In this document: positions 1 through 9,274 of the stretch, piece by piece | How the letters are laid out: every line of letters begins with the position of its first letter | How positions within the stretch are numbered: the stretch's first letter is position 1 | From: an uncultured Lactobacillus sp. | GTDB taxonomy: Bacteria; Bacillota; Bacilli; Lactobacillales; Lactobacillaceae | NCBI GenBank assembly: GCA_947565635.1 | Contig: CANOGU010000005.1 | Span: forward strand, 1-64,000 | Length of the DNA stretch: 64,000 nt | Reading direction: 5' to 3' | Notes under the pieces: model-generated | Seen by the model: the letters and a program-made list of their open reading frames with translations, nothing else | Database searches by the model: none | What the model was told of the DNA's origin: nothing | Program-made: the position numbers and the translations under genes

Positions 1-46
1 AAAAATACCTCATAATTATTAGATTTTATGTCTAACAATTATGAGG
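1..46 (-). terminator. Intrinsic terminator of cfa
   Basis: Inverted repeat 8-23 / 31-46 (one internal mismatch, 7-base loop). Read on the minus strand it is followed by a T-rich tail (bases 7-1), as expected at the end of the minus-strand cfa transcript. Confidence 0.75.
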
Positions 47-84
47 CACTTCATTTAAGACCGAGCTTTTTATTTGAATTATAT

Positions 85-1266
85 TTATTTATCATTCAAC
101 ATGTATTGACGAGTCATTGGTAAGGTTTTACCAGATGGGCCCTTTGTTAATAGGTATTGAATAACATCAATGTTTCCTGATTCAAAGGAAGCTGCACAAG
201 CTTGAAGATACATATCCCACATTCTTACAAAGCGTTCGCCCATCATTCCTTCAACCTCTGAACGATGGTCATTAAAGTTTTTATCCCAAATTTCAAGAGT
301 TCTTTGATAGTGGCGACGAAGCATTTCCATGTCAGCAATTTGTAAGTTAGCTTCTTCAATTCTTGAGACAATTTCTACTAGGCCAGGGATGTAGCCACCT
401 GGGAAGATATATTTGTTAATCCAGGCATTGGTAGCCCCGCCTTGTTGACGAGTAATACCATGAATTAAAGCAACACCGTGTGGCTTTAGGTATTTAGCAA
501 CGTCTTTGAAGTATTCTCCTAGGTTTTCTGAACCAACGTGCTCAAACATACCTACAGAAGTAACATAATCAAAATCACGATTACCTAATTCACGGTAATC
601 TTCAAGTAAAACTTCGGCTTGATTTTCAAGACCCATGTCCTTGATCTTTTGGTTGACTAAATCAAATTGTTCTTGGCTTAAAGTGACTCCGGTAACTTTA
701 AGTCCATATTCTTTAGCTGCAGTTAGCATTAAGGTTCCCCAGCCACACCCAATATCTAATAAAGTCTTACCTGGTTTAGGATCTAATTTTTGAAGAATAT
801 GATGAACTTTAGCGATTTGAGCAGCTTCAAGATCATCTTTATTACCATTAGTGAAGTAAGCACATGAGTAAGTCATAGTTGGATCAAGCCATAGTTTATA
901 AAAATCGTTACCGATATCATAGTGACTTTGAACATCTTCTTGACTTTGTTTCTCAGTATGCTTTTGCTTAGGTAAAAATTTTCTAAATTTTGAAGCACGC
1001 ATAAATGATTCACTACTTTCATATGCTGCTTCAATTAATTTTTGGATACTGCCCTTAATTTCAAGGTCCTTATCCATATAAGCTTCACCTAAAGCTAAAG
1101 AGGCGTTACTTGTTATTTCTTTAAAAGGAATCTTTTTGTTAAAAATAACCTCCACTTCCGGTGTGCCATTTCCATAAATTTCTGATTTTCCATCCCAGTA
1201 CGTAACTTTTACAGGGACATTAAATGAATGACTAAGCATCATTTTATACAAAGGTTTTTCTAACAT
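85..1266 (-). CDS. cfa: Cyclopropane-fatty-acyl-phospholipid synthase
   Basis: 393 residues, the usual family length. It should transfer a methylene from S-adenosylmethionine to cis double bonds of membrane phospholipid acyl chains, a membrane-hardening step against acid and stationary phase stress. Visible evidence: SAM-binding motif LDIGCGWGT at 170-178, family motif [11 protein letters not shown] near 113-123 and YSCAYF at 133-138. An AAGGAG ribosome-binding site precedes the ATG. The gene stands at the end of a minus-strand pair with a PlsC-like acyltransferase, so both act on phospholipids, but a separate extended -10 lies in the gap. Identification is secure at family level. Confidence 0.95.
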   Translation of the reverse strand: MLEKPLYKMMLSHSFNVPVKVTYWDGKSEIYGNGTPEVEVIFNKKIPFKEITSNASLALGEAYMDKDLEIKGSIQKLIEAAYESSESFMRASKFRKFLPKQKHTEKQSQEDVQSHYDIGNDFYKLWLDPTMTYSCAYFTNGNKDDLEAAQIAKVHHILQKLDPKPGKTLLDIGCGWGTLMLTAAKEYGLKVTGVTLSQEQFDLVNQKIKDMGLENQAEVLLEDYRELGNRDFDYVTSVGMFEHVGSENLGEYFKDVAKYLKPHGVALIHGITRQQGGATNAWINKYIFPGGYIPGLVEIVSRIEEANLQIADMEMLRRHYQRTLEIWDKNFNDHRSEVEGMMGERFVRMWDMYLQACAASFESGNIDVIQYLLTKGPSGKTLPMTRQYMLNDK

Positions 1267-1299
1267 TATCGATTCTCCTTTTCTACACTAGACTATGTC

Positions 1300-1308
1300 A
1301 TTTTAACA
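1300..1308 (-). promoter_or_regulatory. Probable cfa promoter (extended -10)
   Basis: Minus strand reads TG-T-TAAAAT (1308 to 1300), an extended -10 placed about 35 bases before the cfa start. No convincing -35 is seen. Confidence 0.4.
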
Positions 1309-1333
1309 CTAAAAATCTTGAATAATAAAAAAA

Positions 1334-1948
1334 TTATTTTGCGATATAGTGAAAGTCAGGATTTTGTTCTTTATCTAGCTTGTCCCAAGCTTCTTCCAAT
1401 TGCTGGTATAGAGCAGGTGTAGTTTCTTTATTAATCTTTTCGCGGCGTGGAATATAGATTGGATCACCAAAACAAATGTCTAAAGATTTTCTTTTTAGGA
1501 AGCCTTTAAAGGTCAACGGTCCTTGATAAACAACTGGCACTAAAGGCTTATTAGCCATTTTGGCAATAACAAATGCGCCACTTTTAAGTTCTTCAGAATG
1601 ACGAGTTCCGGAAGGAAAAATAATCAAAGATAGATCACCTTTGCGTAATCCTTTAACAGGAATTTTAATTGCAGAAGGACCAGGATTATCGCGATCTACT
1701 GAAAAAGCATGTGCATGCACTAAAATAAATCTCAAAATAGGATTTTTAAAAAGTTCTTTTTTTGCCATAAACATAAATTCCATTGGACTTGCAGCCAAGG
1801 CAAAAAGAATTGGTTCCCACCAAGTTCGATGAGGGGCTACTAAAATATAGTTACCTTTTGGTATACGGTCTTTATGATGAACATGTAAATGTCCATTAAG
1901 TACCCAGACAATAAATCGGGCGATTGGGCGAATAATTTTATAAAACAT
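1334..1948 (-). CDS. 1-acyl-glycerol-3-phosphate acyltransferase family protein (PlsC-like)
   Basis: 204 residues from the ATG at 1948, chosen because GGAGG lies 5-9 bases upstream; an upstream in-frame ATG has no such site. PlsC/LPLAT enzymes esterify lysophosphatidic acid to phosphatidic acid at the membrane. The N-terminus is hydrophobic, a FPSGTRH block (111-117) matches the family FPEGTRS substrate motif. The catalytic HX4D motif appears as H40-RTWW-E45, so Asp is replaced by Glu. The gene precedes cfa on the same strand. Substrate is not proven; it could be one of several paralogous acyltransferases in the genome. Confidence 0.85.
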   Translation of the reverse strand: MFYKIIRPIARFIVWVLNGHLHVHHKDRIPKGNYILVAPHRTWWEPILFALAASPMEFMFMAKKELFKNPILRFILVHAHAFSVDRDNPGPSAIKIPVKGLRKGDLSLIIFPSGTRHSEELKSGAFVIAKMANKPLVPVVYQGPLTFKGFLKRKSLDICFGDPIYIPRREKINKETTPALYQQLEEAWDKLDKEQNPDFHYIAK

Positions 1949-2016
1949 GATCTTTCCTCCAATTTTATCTATAGTATTATACAATACAGCAAAGAATTTT
2001 TAGAAGGGTATAGAAA

Positions 2017-3039
2017 ATGGATCTATTGAAACCTAATGAACGAATTGATTATATGTACAATGATGACCTACAAATCATCCAAGAAAAAGATGCGTTTTCT
2101 TTTTCTTTAGATACGCTTCTTCTTGGATATTTTGCGCAAAATAAAATACATGACAATTATAAAGTTGTTGATTTATGTAGTGGTAATGGGGCTGCTAGTA
2201 TCTACATGTCCTATTTTAACCGGGCACATTATGATGCGGTGGAGATTCAAAAAGAAATAGCTGATCAGGCAAGACGAAGTATTAAATTGAATAAATTAGA
2301 AAATCGGATAGAAGTCCATTGTCTGAATGCATTAGATGCCCCGAAAAAATTAGGTAAAGATAAGTATGATGTAGTTGTTGTTAATCCTCCTTATTTCAAA
2401 GTTCCTAAAGGTCATATTGTTAATCCGGATGAAAAAAAGGCCTTAGCAAGACATGAACTAGCAATTAACCTTGAGCAAATAATTAAAGTATCAAGTGATC
2501 TGCTGAAGATGAAAGGCAAAATGTTTATGGTTCATCGGCCTGAGCGTTTGGGGGAAATTATGCACTATTGCTTAGAAAATCAACTGAGTGTAAAGTGGGT
2601 GCAACCATTTGTCTCTAAGAGAGAGGCAGATGCTAATTTAGTTGTGGTAGAAGCAATTAGAAATACTGCGAGTGATGGTTTAGTTTTGAGGGATGCCATT
2701 GTTGTTCATAATCAAGACGGATCCTTTACACCTGAAATAAAAAAAGTTATCGCTGAAAATAAGGAAGAAGAGCCTAAAAAAGAAAAATATTATTTTTACT
2801 GCTTATTGTGTAATGATGGAAGTTTCTATGGTGGTTTTACAAATGACTTAGCTCATCGATTAAAGATGCACAATGAAGGAAAAGGGGCTAAATACACAAA
2901 AACACGTCGACCAGTAAAAATGATTTATCATGAAGAATTTGATGATAAACAACTGGCCTTAAAGAGAGAATATTGGTTCAAACACCATTCAAGAAAATGG
3001 AAAGAAGAGTTTTTAAAAGAACATAATGTAAAATTTTAA
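2017..3039 (+). CDS. tRNA1(Val) A37 N6-methyltransferase (TrmN6/YabB-like) fused to a GIY-YIG (YazA-like) domain
   Basis: 340 residues. The first ~250 form a class I SAM methyltransferase: VDLCSGNGAA at 51-60 binds SAM and NPPYF at 123-127 is the N6-adenine/N6-amino catalytic motif, as in TrmN6 which methylates A37 of tRNA1(Val). From about residue 258 the protein continues as a GIY-YIG nuclease domain (FYC...YGG core, conserved Arg in HRLKMHN, and the KREYWFK block near the end) like the UPF0213/YazA proteins. In Bacillus these are separate neighbouring genes, yabB and yazA; here they are one reading frame without a stop. Start ATG follows AGAAGGG. Function of the nuclease half is unknown. 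Confidence 0.85.
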   Translation: MDLLKPNERIDYMYNDDLQIIQEKDAFSFSLDTLLLGYFAQNKIHDNYKVVDLCSGNGAASIYMSYFNRAHYDAVEIQKEIADQARRSIKLNKLENRIEVHCLNALDAPKKLGKDKYDVVVVNPPYFKVPKGHIVNPDEKKALARHELAINLEQIIKVSSDLLKMKGKMFMVHRPERLGEIMHYCLENQLSVKWVQPFVSKREADANLVVVEAIRNTASDGLVLRDAIVVHNQDGSFTPEIKKVIAENKEEEPKKEKYYFYCLLCNDGSFYGGFTNDLAHRLKMHNEGKGAKYTKTRRPVKMIYHEEFDDKQLALKREYWFKHHSRKWKEEFLKEHNVKF

Positions 3040-3068
3040 TTGCATTTATAAAATTAATTAGTTACAAT
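3040..3068 (+). promoter_or_regulatory. rpsB-tsf promoter
   Basis: TTGCAT (3040-3045), 17-base spacer, TACAAT (3063-3068). Predicted start about 3075, giving a ~118-nt untranslated leader before rpsB. Confidence 0.65.
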
Positions 3069-3074
3069 GTTCAA

Positions 3075-3192
3075 GTATGCGTTTCGCATATTAAATTTAT
3101 ATCACATCAAGAGCGATTAAATTCCTAGGTGCCATTTATTGGTCAGAATTTAATACGACCTCTTGAGAGGAATTAACCAGGAGGAATTTTTT
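3075..3192 (+). promoter_or_regulatory. Structured rpsB leader, possible S2 autoregulatory element
   Basis: The leader contains a hairpin TATGCG/CGCATA (3076-3090), a 9-bp stem ATTAAATTC/GAATTTAAT (3116-3124/3146-3154) and a short CCTC/GAGG hairpin (3159-3170) just before the GGAGG site. Ribosomal protein S2 commonly represses its own operon in other bacteria by binding the leader; that role here is inference. Confidence 0.45.
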
Positions 3193-3978
3193 ATGACAGT
3201 TGTTACTATGAAGCAATTGCTTGAAGCTGGTGTCCACTTTGGTCACCAAACTAGAAGATGGGATCCAAAGATGGCTCCTTACATTTTCACTCAAAGAAAC
3301 GGAATCTACATCATTGACTTACAAAAGACTATTAAGATGTTAGATGACGCTTACAACTACGTTAAGGCAGTTGCTCAAGACGGTGGCGTATTCTTGTTTG
3401 TTGGTACTAAGAAACAAGCACAAGACGCTGTTAAAGAAGAAGCTACACGTGCAGGTCAATACTACGTTAACCAACGTTGGTTAGGTGGTACTTTGACTAA
3501 CTGGACTACTATCCAAAGCCGTGTTAAGAGATTAAAGGAATTAAAGCAAATGTCAGAAGATGGCACTTTCGACGTATTACCAAAGAAGGAAGTTGCACTT
3601 TTGACTAAGGAAATGGAAAAACTTGAAAGATTCTTAGGTGGTATTGAAGATATGCCAAGAATCCCAGATGTTATGTTTGTTGTTGATCCTAAGAAAGAAA
3701 AGATCGCTGTTCACGAAGCAAACATTTTAGGTATCCCTGTAGTAGCTATGGTTGATACTAACACTGATCCAGATCCAATCGACGTTGTTATTCCAGCAAA
3801 CGATGACGCAATTCGTGCAATTCGTTTGATTTCAGGTGCTATGGCTGATGCAATTATCGAAGGTAAGCAAGGCCAAGATGACAGCGAAGATGTTGAAAAA
3901 GAAATGGCTGATAAAGCAGCAGCTGAAGACGATGAAGAAGAATCCATCGAAGTAGTTGTTGAAAAATCAGAAGACTAA
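3193..3978 (+). CDS. rpsB: 30S ribosomal protein S2
   Basis: 261 residues from ATG 3193, which sits behind AGGAGGA; the longer upstream frame starting at a TTG is unlikely. Component of the small ribosomal subunit needed to recruit S1 and bind mRNA. The N-terminal [15 protein letters not shown] block and the central [14 protein letters not shown] block are diagnostic. The C-terminus is a highly acidic tail, as in other lactobacilli. Followed 37 bases later by tsf, the universal rpsB-tsf pair. Confidence 0.98.
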   Translation: MTVVTMKQLLEAGVHFGHQTRRWDPKMAPYIFTQRNGIYIIDLQKTIKMLDDAYNYVKAVAQDGGVFLFVGTKKQAQDAVKEEATRAGQYYVNQRWLGGTLTNWTTIQSRVKRLKELKQMSEDGTFDVLPKKEVALLTKEMEKLERFLGGIEDMPRIPDVMFVVDPKKEKIAVHEANILGIPVVAMVDTNTDPDPIDVVIPANDDAIRAIRLISGAMADAIIEGKQGQDDSEDVEKEMADKAAAEDDEEESIEVVVEKSED

Positions 3979-4015
3979 TTTGTTTTTACTGTTAGTTCTG
4001 TAGGAGGACATATTA

Positions 4016-5041
4016 ATGGCAAAAATTACTGCTCAATTAGTTAAAGAATTACGTGAACGTACTGGTGCTGGTGTTATGGATGCCAAGAAAGCATTAGTAG
4101 AAGTTGACGGTGACATGGATAAGGCAGTTCAATACCTTCGTGATAAAGGTATGGCAAAGGCTGCTAAGAAAGCTGACCGTGTTGCAGCTGAAGGTTTAAC
4201 TGGCGTTTACGTTGATGGTAATGTTGCAGCTATTACTGAAGTTAACTCAGAAACTGACTTCGTTTCTTCAAACGATAAGTTTGTTAAATTAGTTAATGAA
4301 GCTACTAAAACTATTGCTGAAGGTAAACCTGCTGACATGGAAGCAGCTGAAGAATTAAAGATGGCTGATGGTACTACTTTGGGTCAGTCATTCGTAGATG
4401 CAACTGCTACTATTGGTGAAAAGATCGTCTTACGTCGTTTCGCTTTAGAAGAAAAAACTGATGACCAAGAATTTGGTGCATACCAACACAATGGTGGCCA
4501 AATTGGTGTTATCACTGTTTTAGAAGGTGCTGATGCAGCTACTGCTAAGCATTTAGCTATGCACATTGCTGCTATGAGTCCTAAAGTTATCTCACCTGAT
4601 GAATTAGATGATGAATTCATCACTGATCAATTAGCTGTTATGAACCACAAGATTGATCAAGATAACGAAAGTCGAGCTTTGGTAAACAAGAAGCCATTAC
4701 CACACCTTGTTTATGGCTCAGAAAAACAATTAAGCGATGATGTTTTAGCTAAAGCTAAAGAAGACATTAAGGCTGAACTTAAAGAAGAAGGTAAGCCTGA
4801 AAAGATTTGGGATAAGATTATTCCTGGTAAGATGCAACGCTTTATTGATGATAATACTCAAGTTGATAAGCAATTTGCAGTTTTATCACAAAACTACATT
4901 ATGGACGACAGCAAGACTGTTGGCGAATTCTTGAAGGAAAAGGGAGCTAAGTTAGTTGCTTTCCAACGTTACGAAGTTGGCGAAGGTATTGAAAAGAAGC
5001 AAGAAGACTTTGCTGCCGAAGTACGTGAACAAATGAAGTAA
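4016..5041 (+). CDS. tsf: Elongation factor Ts
   Basis: 341 residues. Nucleotide exchange factor that recycles EF-Tu-GDP. The N-terminal UBA-like region ([20 protein letters not shown]) and the TDFV motif (SETDFVSSN) that contacts EF-Tu are visible. Longer than the ~290-residue Bacillus protein, as in other Lactobacillus; the extra length is in the C-terminal half. RBS GTAGGAGG upstream. Ends at an intrinsic terminator, so rpsB-tsf is a two-gene operon. Confidence 0.98.
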   Translation: MAKITAQLVKELRERTGAGVMDAKKALVEVDGDMDKAVQYLRDKGMAKAAKKADRVAAEGLTGVYVDGNVAAITEVNSETDFVSSNDKFVKLVNEATKTIAEGKPADMEAAEELKMADGTTLGQSFVDATATIGEKIVLRRFALEEKTDDQEFGAYQHNGGQIGVITVLEGADAATAKHLAMHIAAMSPKVISPDELDDEFITDQLAVMNHKIDQDNESRALVNKKPLPHLVYGSEKQLSDDVLAKAKEDIKAELKEEGKPEKIWDKIIPGKMQRFIDDNTQVDKQFAVLSQNYIMDDSKTVGEFLKEKGAKLVAFQRYEVGEGIEKKQEDFAAEVREQMK

Positions 5042-5058
5042 TTATTTACTTAAAAATG

Positions 5059-5089
5059 GGAGTAACGCTTAGGCGTTGCTCCTTTTTTT
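5059..5089 (+). terminator. Terminator of rpsB-tsf
   Basis: 10-bp stem GGAGTAACGC/GCGTTGCTCC (one G-U pair), TTAG loop, then seven T residues. Confidence 0.9.
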
Positions 5090-5115
5090 CGGTATAATAT
5101 ATTGCAGTGATTTTA

Positions 5116-5124
5116 TGGTAAAAT
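5116..5124 (+). promoter_or_regulatory. Probable pyrH operon promoter (extended -10)
   Basis: TGG-TAAAAT, about 13 bases before the ribosome-binding site; no good -35. A second -10-like TATAAT lies at 5093-5098. Confidence 0.4.
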
Positions 5125-5150
5125 GATAAAAGCAATGAGGAGGTAAATTT

Positions 5151-5876
5151 ATGAGTCAAGTTAAGTATAAACGTATTATTTTAAAAGTTTCTGGTGAGGC
5201 CCTTGCTGGTGAAAAAGGTACTGGTATTAACCCAGAGGTTATTAAGCATCTAGCTGAAGAAATTAAGTCTGTTCACGATATGGGTGTTGAAATCGGCATT
5301 GTGTGTGGCGGTGGAAACATGTGGCGTGGTGAAACTGGTGCAAATCTGGGTATGGAAAGAGCTCAGGCAGACTACATGGGAATGTTAGCAACAATTATGA
5401 ATGGTCTAGCATTACAAGATGGATTAGAAAACTTGGGCGTTCCAACACGAGTACAAACATCAATTGAAATGCGTCAAATTGCGGAACCATATATTCGTCG
5501 TAAAGCCGTTCGTCATTTAGAAAAGGGCCGTGTTGTTATTTTTGGTGGTGGTACCGGTAATCCTTACTTCTCAACCGATACTACTGCAGCTTTAAGAGCA
5601 GCTGAAATTAATGCAGATGTAATTTTGATGGCTAAAAATGGAGTTGACGGCGTTTACTCAGCTGATCCTAAAGTTGATCCAAATGCTAAGAAATACTCTG
5701 AATTAACTCAACTTGATTTGATTTCAAAGAACTTAAAAGTAATGGATAGTACAGCTAGTTCCTTGTCTATGGATAATGATATTCCACTAGTTGTCTTTAA
5801 TGTAAATAAGCCTGGTAACATCAAGAAAGTTGTTATGGGTGAAAATATTGGTACTGTAATCAAAGGTGATAAATAA
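5151..5876 (+). CDS. pyrH: UMP kinase
   Basis: 241 residues. Phosphorylates UMP to UDP with ATP in pyrimidine nucleotide synthesis; amino-acid kinase fold, hexameric, GTP-activated. Recognisable blocks: ILKVSGEAL at the N-terminus, [12 protein letters not shown] glycine loop, [20 protein letters not shown], and [22 protein letters not shown]. Its TAA overlaps the frr ATG by one base (TAATG), so the two are translationally coupled. Heads a long run of growth genes. Confidence 0.98.
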   Translation: MSQVKYKRIILKVSGEALAGEKGTGINPEVIKHLAEEIKSVHDMGVEIGIVCGGGNMWRGETGANLGMERAQADYMGMLATIMNGLALQDGLENLGVPTRVQTSIEMRQIAEPYIRRKAVRHLEKGRVVIFGGGTGNPYFSTDTTAALRAAEINADVILMAKNGVDGVYSADPKVDPNAKKYSELTQLDLISKNLKVMDSTASSLSMDNDIPLVVFNVNKPGNIKKVVMGENIGTVIKGDK

Positions 5877-6433
5877 TGGCTAATGAAGTAATTGAAAAAG
5901 CAAAAGATAATATGAAAAAGTCTATCGCTGTATTCCAAAAGGAATTAGGTGGTATTCGTGCCGGCGTTGCAAATGCAAGCTTATTGGATGGAATTAAGGT
6001 TAACTACTACGGTGTTCCAACTCCACTTACACAAATGTCTAGTGTAAGTATTCCTGAAGCTCGTGTTTTAATGGTAACGCCTTATGATAAATCAACTTTA
6101 GATGATATTGAACATGCTATCTTAGCTTCTGATCTTGGAATTACTCCAGCTAATGATGGTACTGTAATTAGAATTGTTATTCCGCAATTAACTGGTGAAC
6201 GTCGTCAAGAAATTGCTAAGCAAGTAGGCAAGCTTGCTGAAAAAGGTAAGATTGCTGTCCGCAATGTTCGTCGAGATGCAATGGATACTTTGAAGCGTCA
6301 AGAAAAAGATGGCGATATTACTGAAGATGAACAACGTAGTTTAGAAAAACAAGTTCAAAAAGTAACTGACGATGCTACTAAAGAAATTGATAAATTAGCA
6401 GATCAAAAGAGTCAAGAAATTACTCAGGGTTAG
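5876..6433 (+). CDS. frr: Ribosome recycling factor
   Basis: 185 residues, the standard length. With EF-G it splits post-termination ribosomes. Family signatures: [17 protein letters not shown] near the N-terminus (usual form is RTGRA; here AGVA) and [13 protein letters not shown] near residue 130. Start ATG overlaps the pyrH stop codon. Confidence 0.97.
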   Translation: MANEVIEKAKDNMKKSIAVFQKELGGIRAGVANASLLDGIKVNYYGVPTPLTQMSSVSIPEARVLMVTPYDKSTLDDIEHAILASDLGITPANDGTVIRIVIPQLTGERRQEIAKQVGKLAEKGKIAVRNVRRDAMDTLKRQEKDGDITEDEQRSLEKQVQKVTDDATKEIDKLADQKSQEITQG

Positions 6434-6451
6434 TTTAGGACTTGATAAGAT

Positions 6452-7171
6452 ATGTCAGAATCAAAAAAACCACTTAATCATTTAGCCATAATTATGGATG
6501 GAAATGGTAGATGGGCAAAAAAAAGACATTTACCACGTTTTGTCGGACATCGTCATGGTATGGATAATATTCGAAATATTGCTCTTGCCGCCAATAAATT
6601 AGGAATAAAAGTTTTAACACTTTATGCTTTTTCAACTGAAAATTGGGCTCGTCCGACTGACGAAGTAAACTATTTGATGCGTTTACCAATTGACTTTTTT
6701 GATAAGTTTATGCCGGAACTAATGGAAAATAACGTTCGGGTTAATATCATGGGATTTGTAGACGAATTACCTGAGAAGACATATTTAGTAACCCAAAAAG
6801 CCATGGCAGAAACAGCTAATAATACAGGAATGGTATTGAATTTTGCCTTTAACTATGGATCGCGTAGAGAAATAACGGCTGGAGTACAAGAAATTGCTCG
6901 TAAGGTAAAAGTCGGGGAAATTGATATTGATGATATTAGTGAAAAAATGGTCTCAGATCATTTGCTGACTCATTCTTTAGCTCCATATGAAGACCCTGAT
7001 TTATTAATTAGAACATCTGGAGAAGAACGTTTATCAAATTTCTTATTGTGGCAAATGGCCTATACTGAATTTAGTTTTTCAGATAAATTATGGCCAGATT
7101 TTGATAAAACTGATTTAGAAGAATTAGTTAAAGATTATCAAGGACGTAATCGTCGTTTTGGAAAAGTATAA
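6452..7171 (+). CDS. uppS: Undecaprenyl diphosphate synthase (isoprenyl transferase)
   Basis: 239 residues. Adds eight isopentenyl units to farnesyl diphosphate to make the C55 carrier lipid for peptidoglycan and teichoic acid. [13 protein letters not shown] carries the catalytic Asp; FSTENWARP and the [20 protein letters not shown] end block are typical. RBS before the ATG is weak (AGGACTTGATAAG). Lies between frr and cdsA as in most Firmicutes. Confidence 0.97.
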   Translation: MSESKKPLNHLAIIMDGNGRWAKKRHLPRFVGHRHGMDNIRNIALAANKLGIKVLTLYAFSTENWARPTDEVNYLMRLPIDFFDKFMPELMENNVRVNIMGFVDELPEKTYLVTQKAMAETANNTGMVLNFAFNYGSRREITAGVQEIARKVKVGEIDIDDISEKMVSDHLLTHSLAPYEDPDLLIRTSGEERLSNFLLWQMAYTEFSFSDKLWPDFDKTDLEELVKDYQGRNRRFGKV

Positions 7172-7197
7172 TTTTAATTAGAACTGTAGAATTTTAA

Positions 7198-7989
7198 ATG
7201 AAACAACGTGTAATAACAGCTATTGTAGCTTTAATTTTATTTATTCCGATTGTTTTAATGGGCGGCATTTGGATTGATGTCCTAGTTTGTGCGTTTGCAG
7301 CAGTTGGAATTAGCGAAATTTTTATTATGAAGAAGCAAATTATTGTTTCTTGGGATTTTATCTTGGCCTTATTAGCAACCTTGACTATGGCGGTCCCCGA
7401 TTCATTCTTTAAATTTTTACCTGCGTTTTTAAATAAGTATGATATTTTTTATATCTTCGTAATGTTGATGCTCGTAAGAACGGTTTTGTCTAAGAATAAG
7501 GTTACATTTGATGATGCCGGAGTTTATACTTTGGCTGCCTTATACATCGGAACTGGCTTTCACTTCATGGCCGCTATTAGAAATGCCCATCTTGGATTAG
7601 CAATTTTAGGCTATGTATTTGCAGTTGTTTGGTCAACGGATATTGCAGCGTATATGGTGGGACGTAAGATTGGAAAGCATAAATTATGGCCAGTTATTAG
7701 TCCTAATAAAACATGGGAAGGATCTATTGGAGCAGTAATTTGTGCAGTAATTATCGCAGCAATTTATGTTACCTTAGTTCCTACTGGTAGGAATAATGCT
7801 ATGATGATTGTTCTAGCCTTCTTCTTATCAATTGTTGGTCAGATGGGAGATTTAGTTGAATCAGCTTATAAACGCTTTTATGGTGTGAAAGATTCAGGTA
7901 AGATCTTGCCTGGTCATGGAGGAATTTTAGATCGATTTGATAGCATGCTTTTCGTTTTACCTGTTGTTGCATTTATGGGTATTTTATAG
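7198..7989 (+). CDS. cdsA: Phosphatidate cytidylyltransferase
   Basis: 263 residues with about eight hydrophobic segments. Converts phosphatidic acid and CTP to CDP-diacylglycerol, the precursor of phosphatidylglycerol and cardiolipin. The C-terminal signature GDLVESAYKRFYGVKDSGKILPGHGG-type block (about residues 217-242) is clear, as is SPNKTWEGSIG. No obvious strong RBS is seen before the ATG. Confidence 0.96.
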   Translation: MKQRVITAIVALILFIPIVLMGGIWIDVLVCAFAAVGISEIFIMKKQIIVSWDFILALLATLTMAVPDSFFKFLPAFLNKYDIFYIFVMLMLVRTVLSKNKVTFDDAGVYTLAALYIGTGFHFMAAIRNAHLGLAILGYVFAVVWSTDIAAYMVGRKIGKHKLWPVISPNKTWEGSIGAVICAVIIAAIYVTLVPTGRNNAMMIVLAFFLSIVGQMGDLVESAYKRFYGVKDSGKILPGHGGILDRFDSMLFVLPVVAFMGIL

Positions 7990-8001
7990 GAGAGCTACTG
8001 A

Positions 8002-9258
8002 ATGAAAGGTATTTTAATCTTTCTAGTTGTTTTTGGGATACTTGTTTTTGTTCATGAATTTGGACATTTTATTGTTGCAAAAAAGTGCGGCATTTTAGTT
8101 CGTGAATTTTCAATTGGTATGGGGCCAAAATTGTTTCAAAAGATGCGTGCTAAAACCACTTATACTATTAGATGGCTTCCTTTAGGGGGATATGTGCGCT
8201 TAGCGGGACCTGATGATGCCGCAAAGATTGATCCTGGTACTACAGTAGTATTGCAGTTAGATGATCAAAATAAAGTTAAACGAATTGATGCATCAGGATC
8301 TCAAATGCCAATTGAAGGAATTCCAGTACAAGTCAATGCCGCTGATTTAGTAGATGCATTAACTATTCAAGGATATGAAAATGGTGATGAAGATCAGCTA
8401 AAAACTTATTCTGTTGATCATGATGCCACGATCATTGAACAAAATGGAACTGAATTGTTAATTGCACCCCGGGATACACAATTCCAAGAGGCCAGTGTTG
8501 GTAAAAAACTAGCTACTAATTTTGCTGGTCCATTCATGAATATTGTCTTAGGATTTGTTGTATTTATTATTTGGTCATTAGCAGCTCCTGGTGCACCGAC
8601 TACAACAGTAGGTAGCACTATTGCTCATCAACCTGCTCAAGTAGCTGGCATCAAAGCTAATGATGAAATTATCGCGATTAATAATAAAAAAATTAGTAAT
8701 TTCAATCAAATTGCTGCTGAACTAGCCGAAAGTAAAGGTAAGACTGTTGAAGTAAAGGTAAAAAGAGATAATAAGGTTAAAAACTTCTCTATAAAGCCTA
8801 AAGCTAATAAGATAGATGGTCAAAAAGTCTATCAACTTGGTTTTTATGGAAAGCCTGATAATAGTCTTGGTGCAAAAATTAGCCGTGGATGGAATACAAG
8901 TATTAGTACAACTGGTTTAATCTTTAATGCCGTAGGTAATTTGTTTAGACATTTTAGTTTGAACAAGCTTTCTGGACCAGTAGGAATTTATTCTCAAACT
9001 GTTCAAGTTTCAAACATGGGCTTTACATACTTGCTAGCATTTTTAGCAATGATTTCTATTAATTTGGGAATTGTAAACTTGATTCCAATTCCCGGTTTAG
9101 ACGGTGGAAAGTTATTGCTTAACCTGATTCAGCTCATTATTCGAAAACCAATTCCTGAAGATAAGGAAGCAATTGTAGATGTAATCGGTTTTGTCATTTT
9201 ATTACTGTTGATCGTTGCAGTAACTGGAAATGATATTTATCGCTATTTTATTAAGTAA
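8002..9258 (+). CDS. rseP: RIP metalloprotease, site-2 protease family
   Basis: 418 residues. Membrane-embedded zinc protease that cuts transmembrane segments in regulated intramembrane proteolysis (RseP/RasP family). HEFGH at 18-22 in the first membrane segment gives the zinc ligands, NLIPIPGLDGGKLL near the C-terminus supplies the third ligand, and a PDZ domain sits near 200-290. RBS AGGAGAG. Follows cdsA and precedes proS as in Bacillus. Substrates are not evident from this window. Confidence 0.95.
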   Translation: MKGILIFLVVFGILVFVHEFGHFIVAKKCGILVREFSIGMGPKLFQKMRAKTTYTIRWLPLGGYVRLAGPDDAAKIDPGTTVVLQLDDQNKVKRIDASGSQMPIEGIPVQVNAADLVDALTIQGYENGDEDQLKTYSVDHDATIIEQNGTELLIAPRDTQFQEASVGKKLATNFAGPFMNIVLGFVVFIIWSLAAPGAPTTTVGSTIAHQPAQVAGIKANDEIIAINNKKISNFNQIAAELAESKGKTVEVKVKRDNKVKNFSIKPKANKIDGQKVYQLGFYGKPDNSLGAKISRGWNTSISTTGLIFNAVGNLFRHFSLNKLSGPVGIYSQTVQVSNMGFTYLLAFLAMISINLGIVNLIPIPGLDGGKLLLNLIQLIIRKPIPEDKEAIVDVIGFVILLLLIVAVTGNDIYRYFIK

Positions 9259-9274
9259 ATTTTTGGAGGAATAA

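Noticed and set aside
3076..3090. TATGCG/CGCATA hairpin as terminator of the TrmN6-fusion gene
   Set aside because: No T-run follows, and it coincides with the predicted start of the rpsB transcript.
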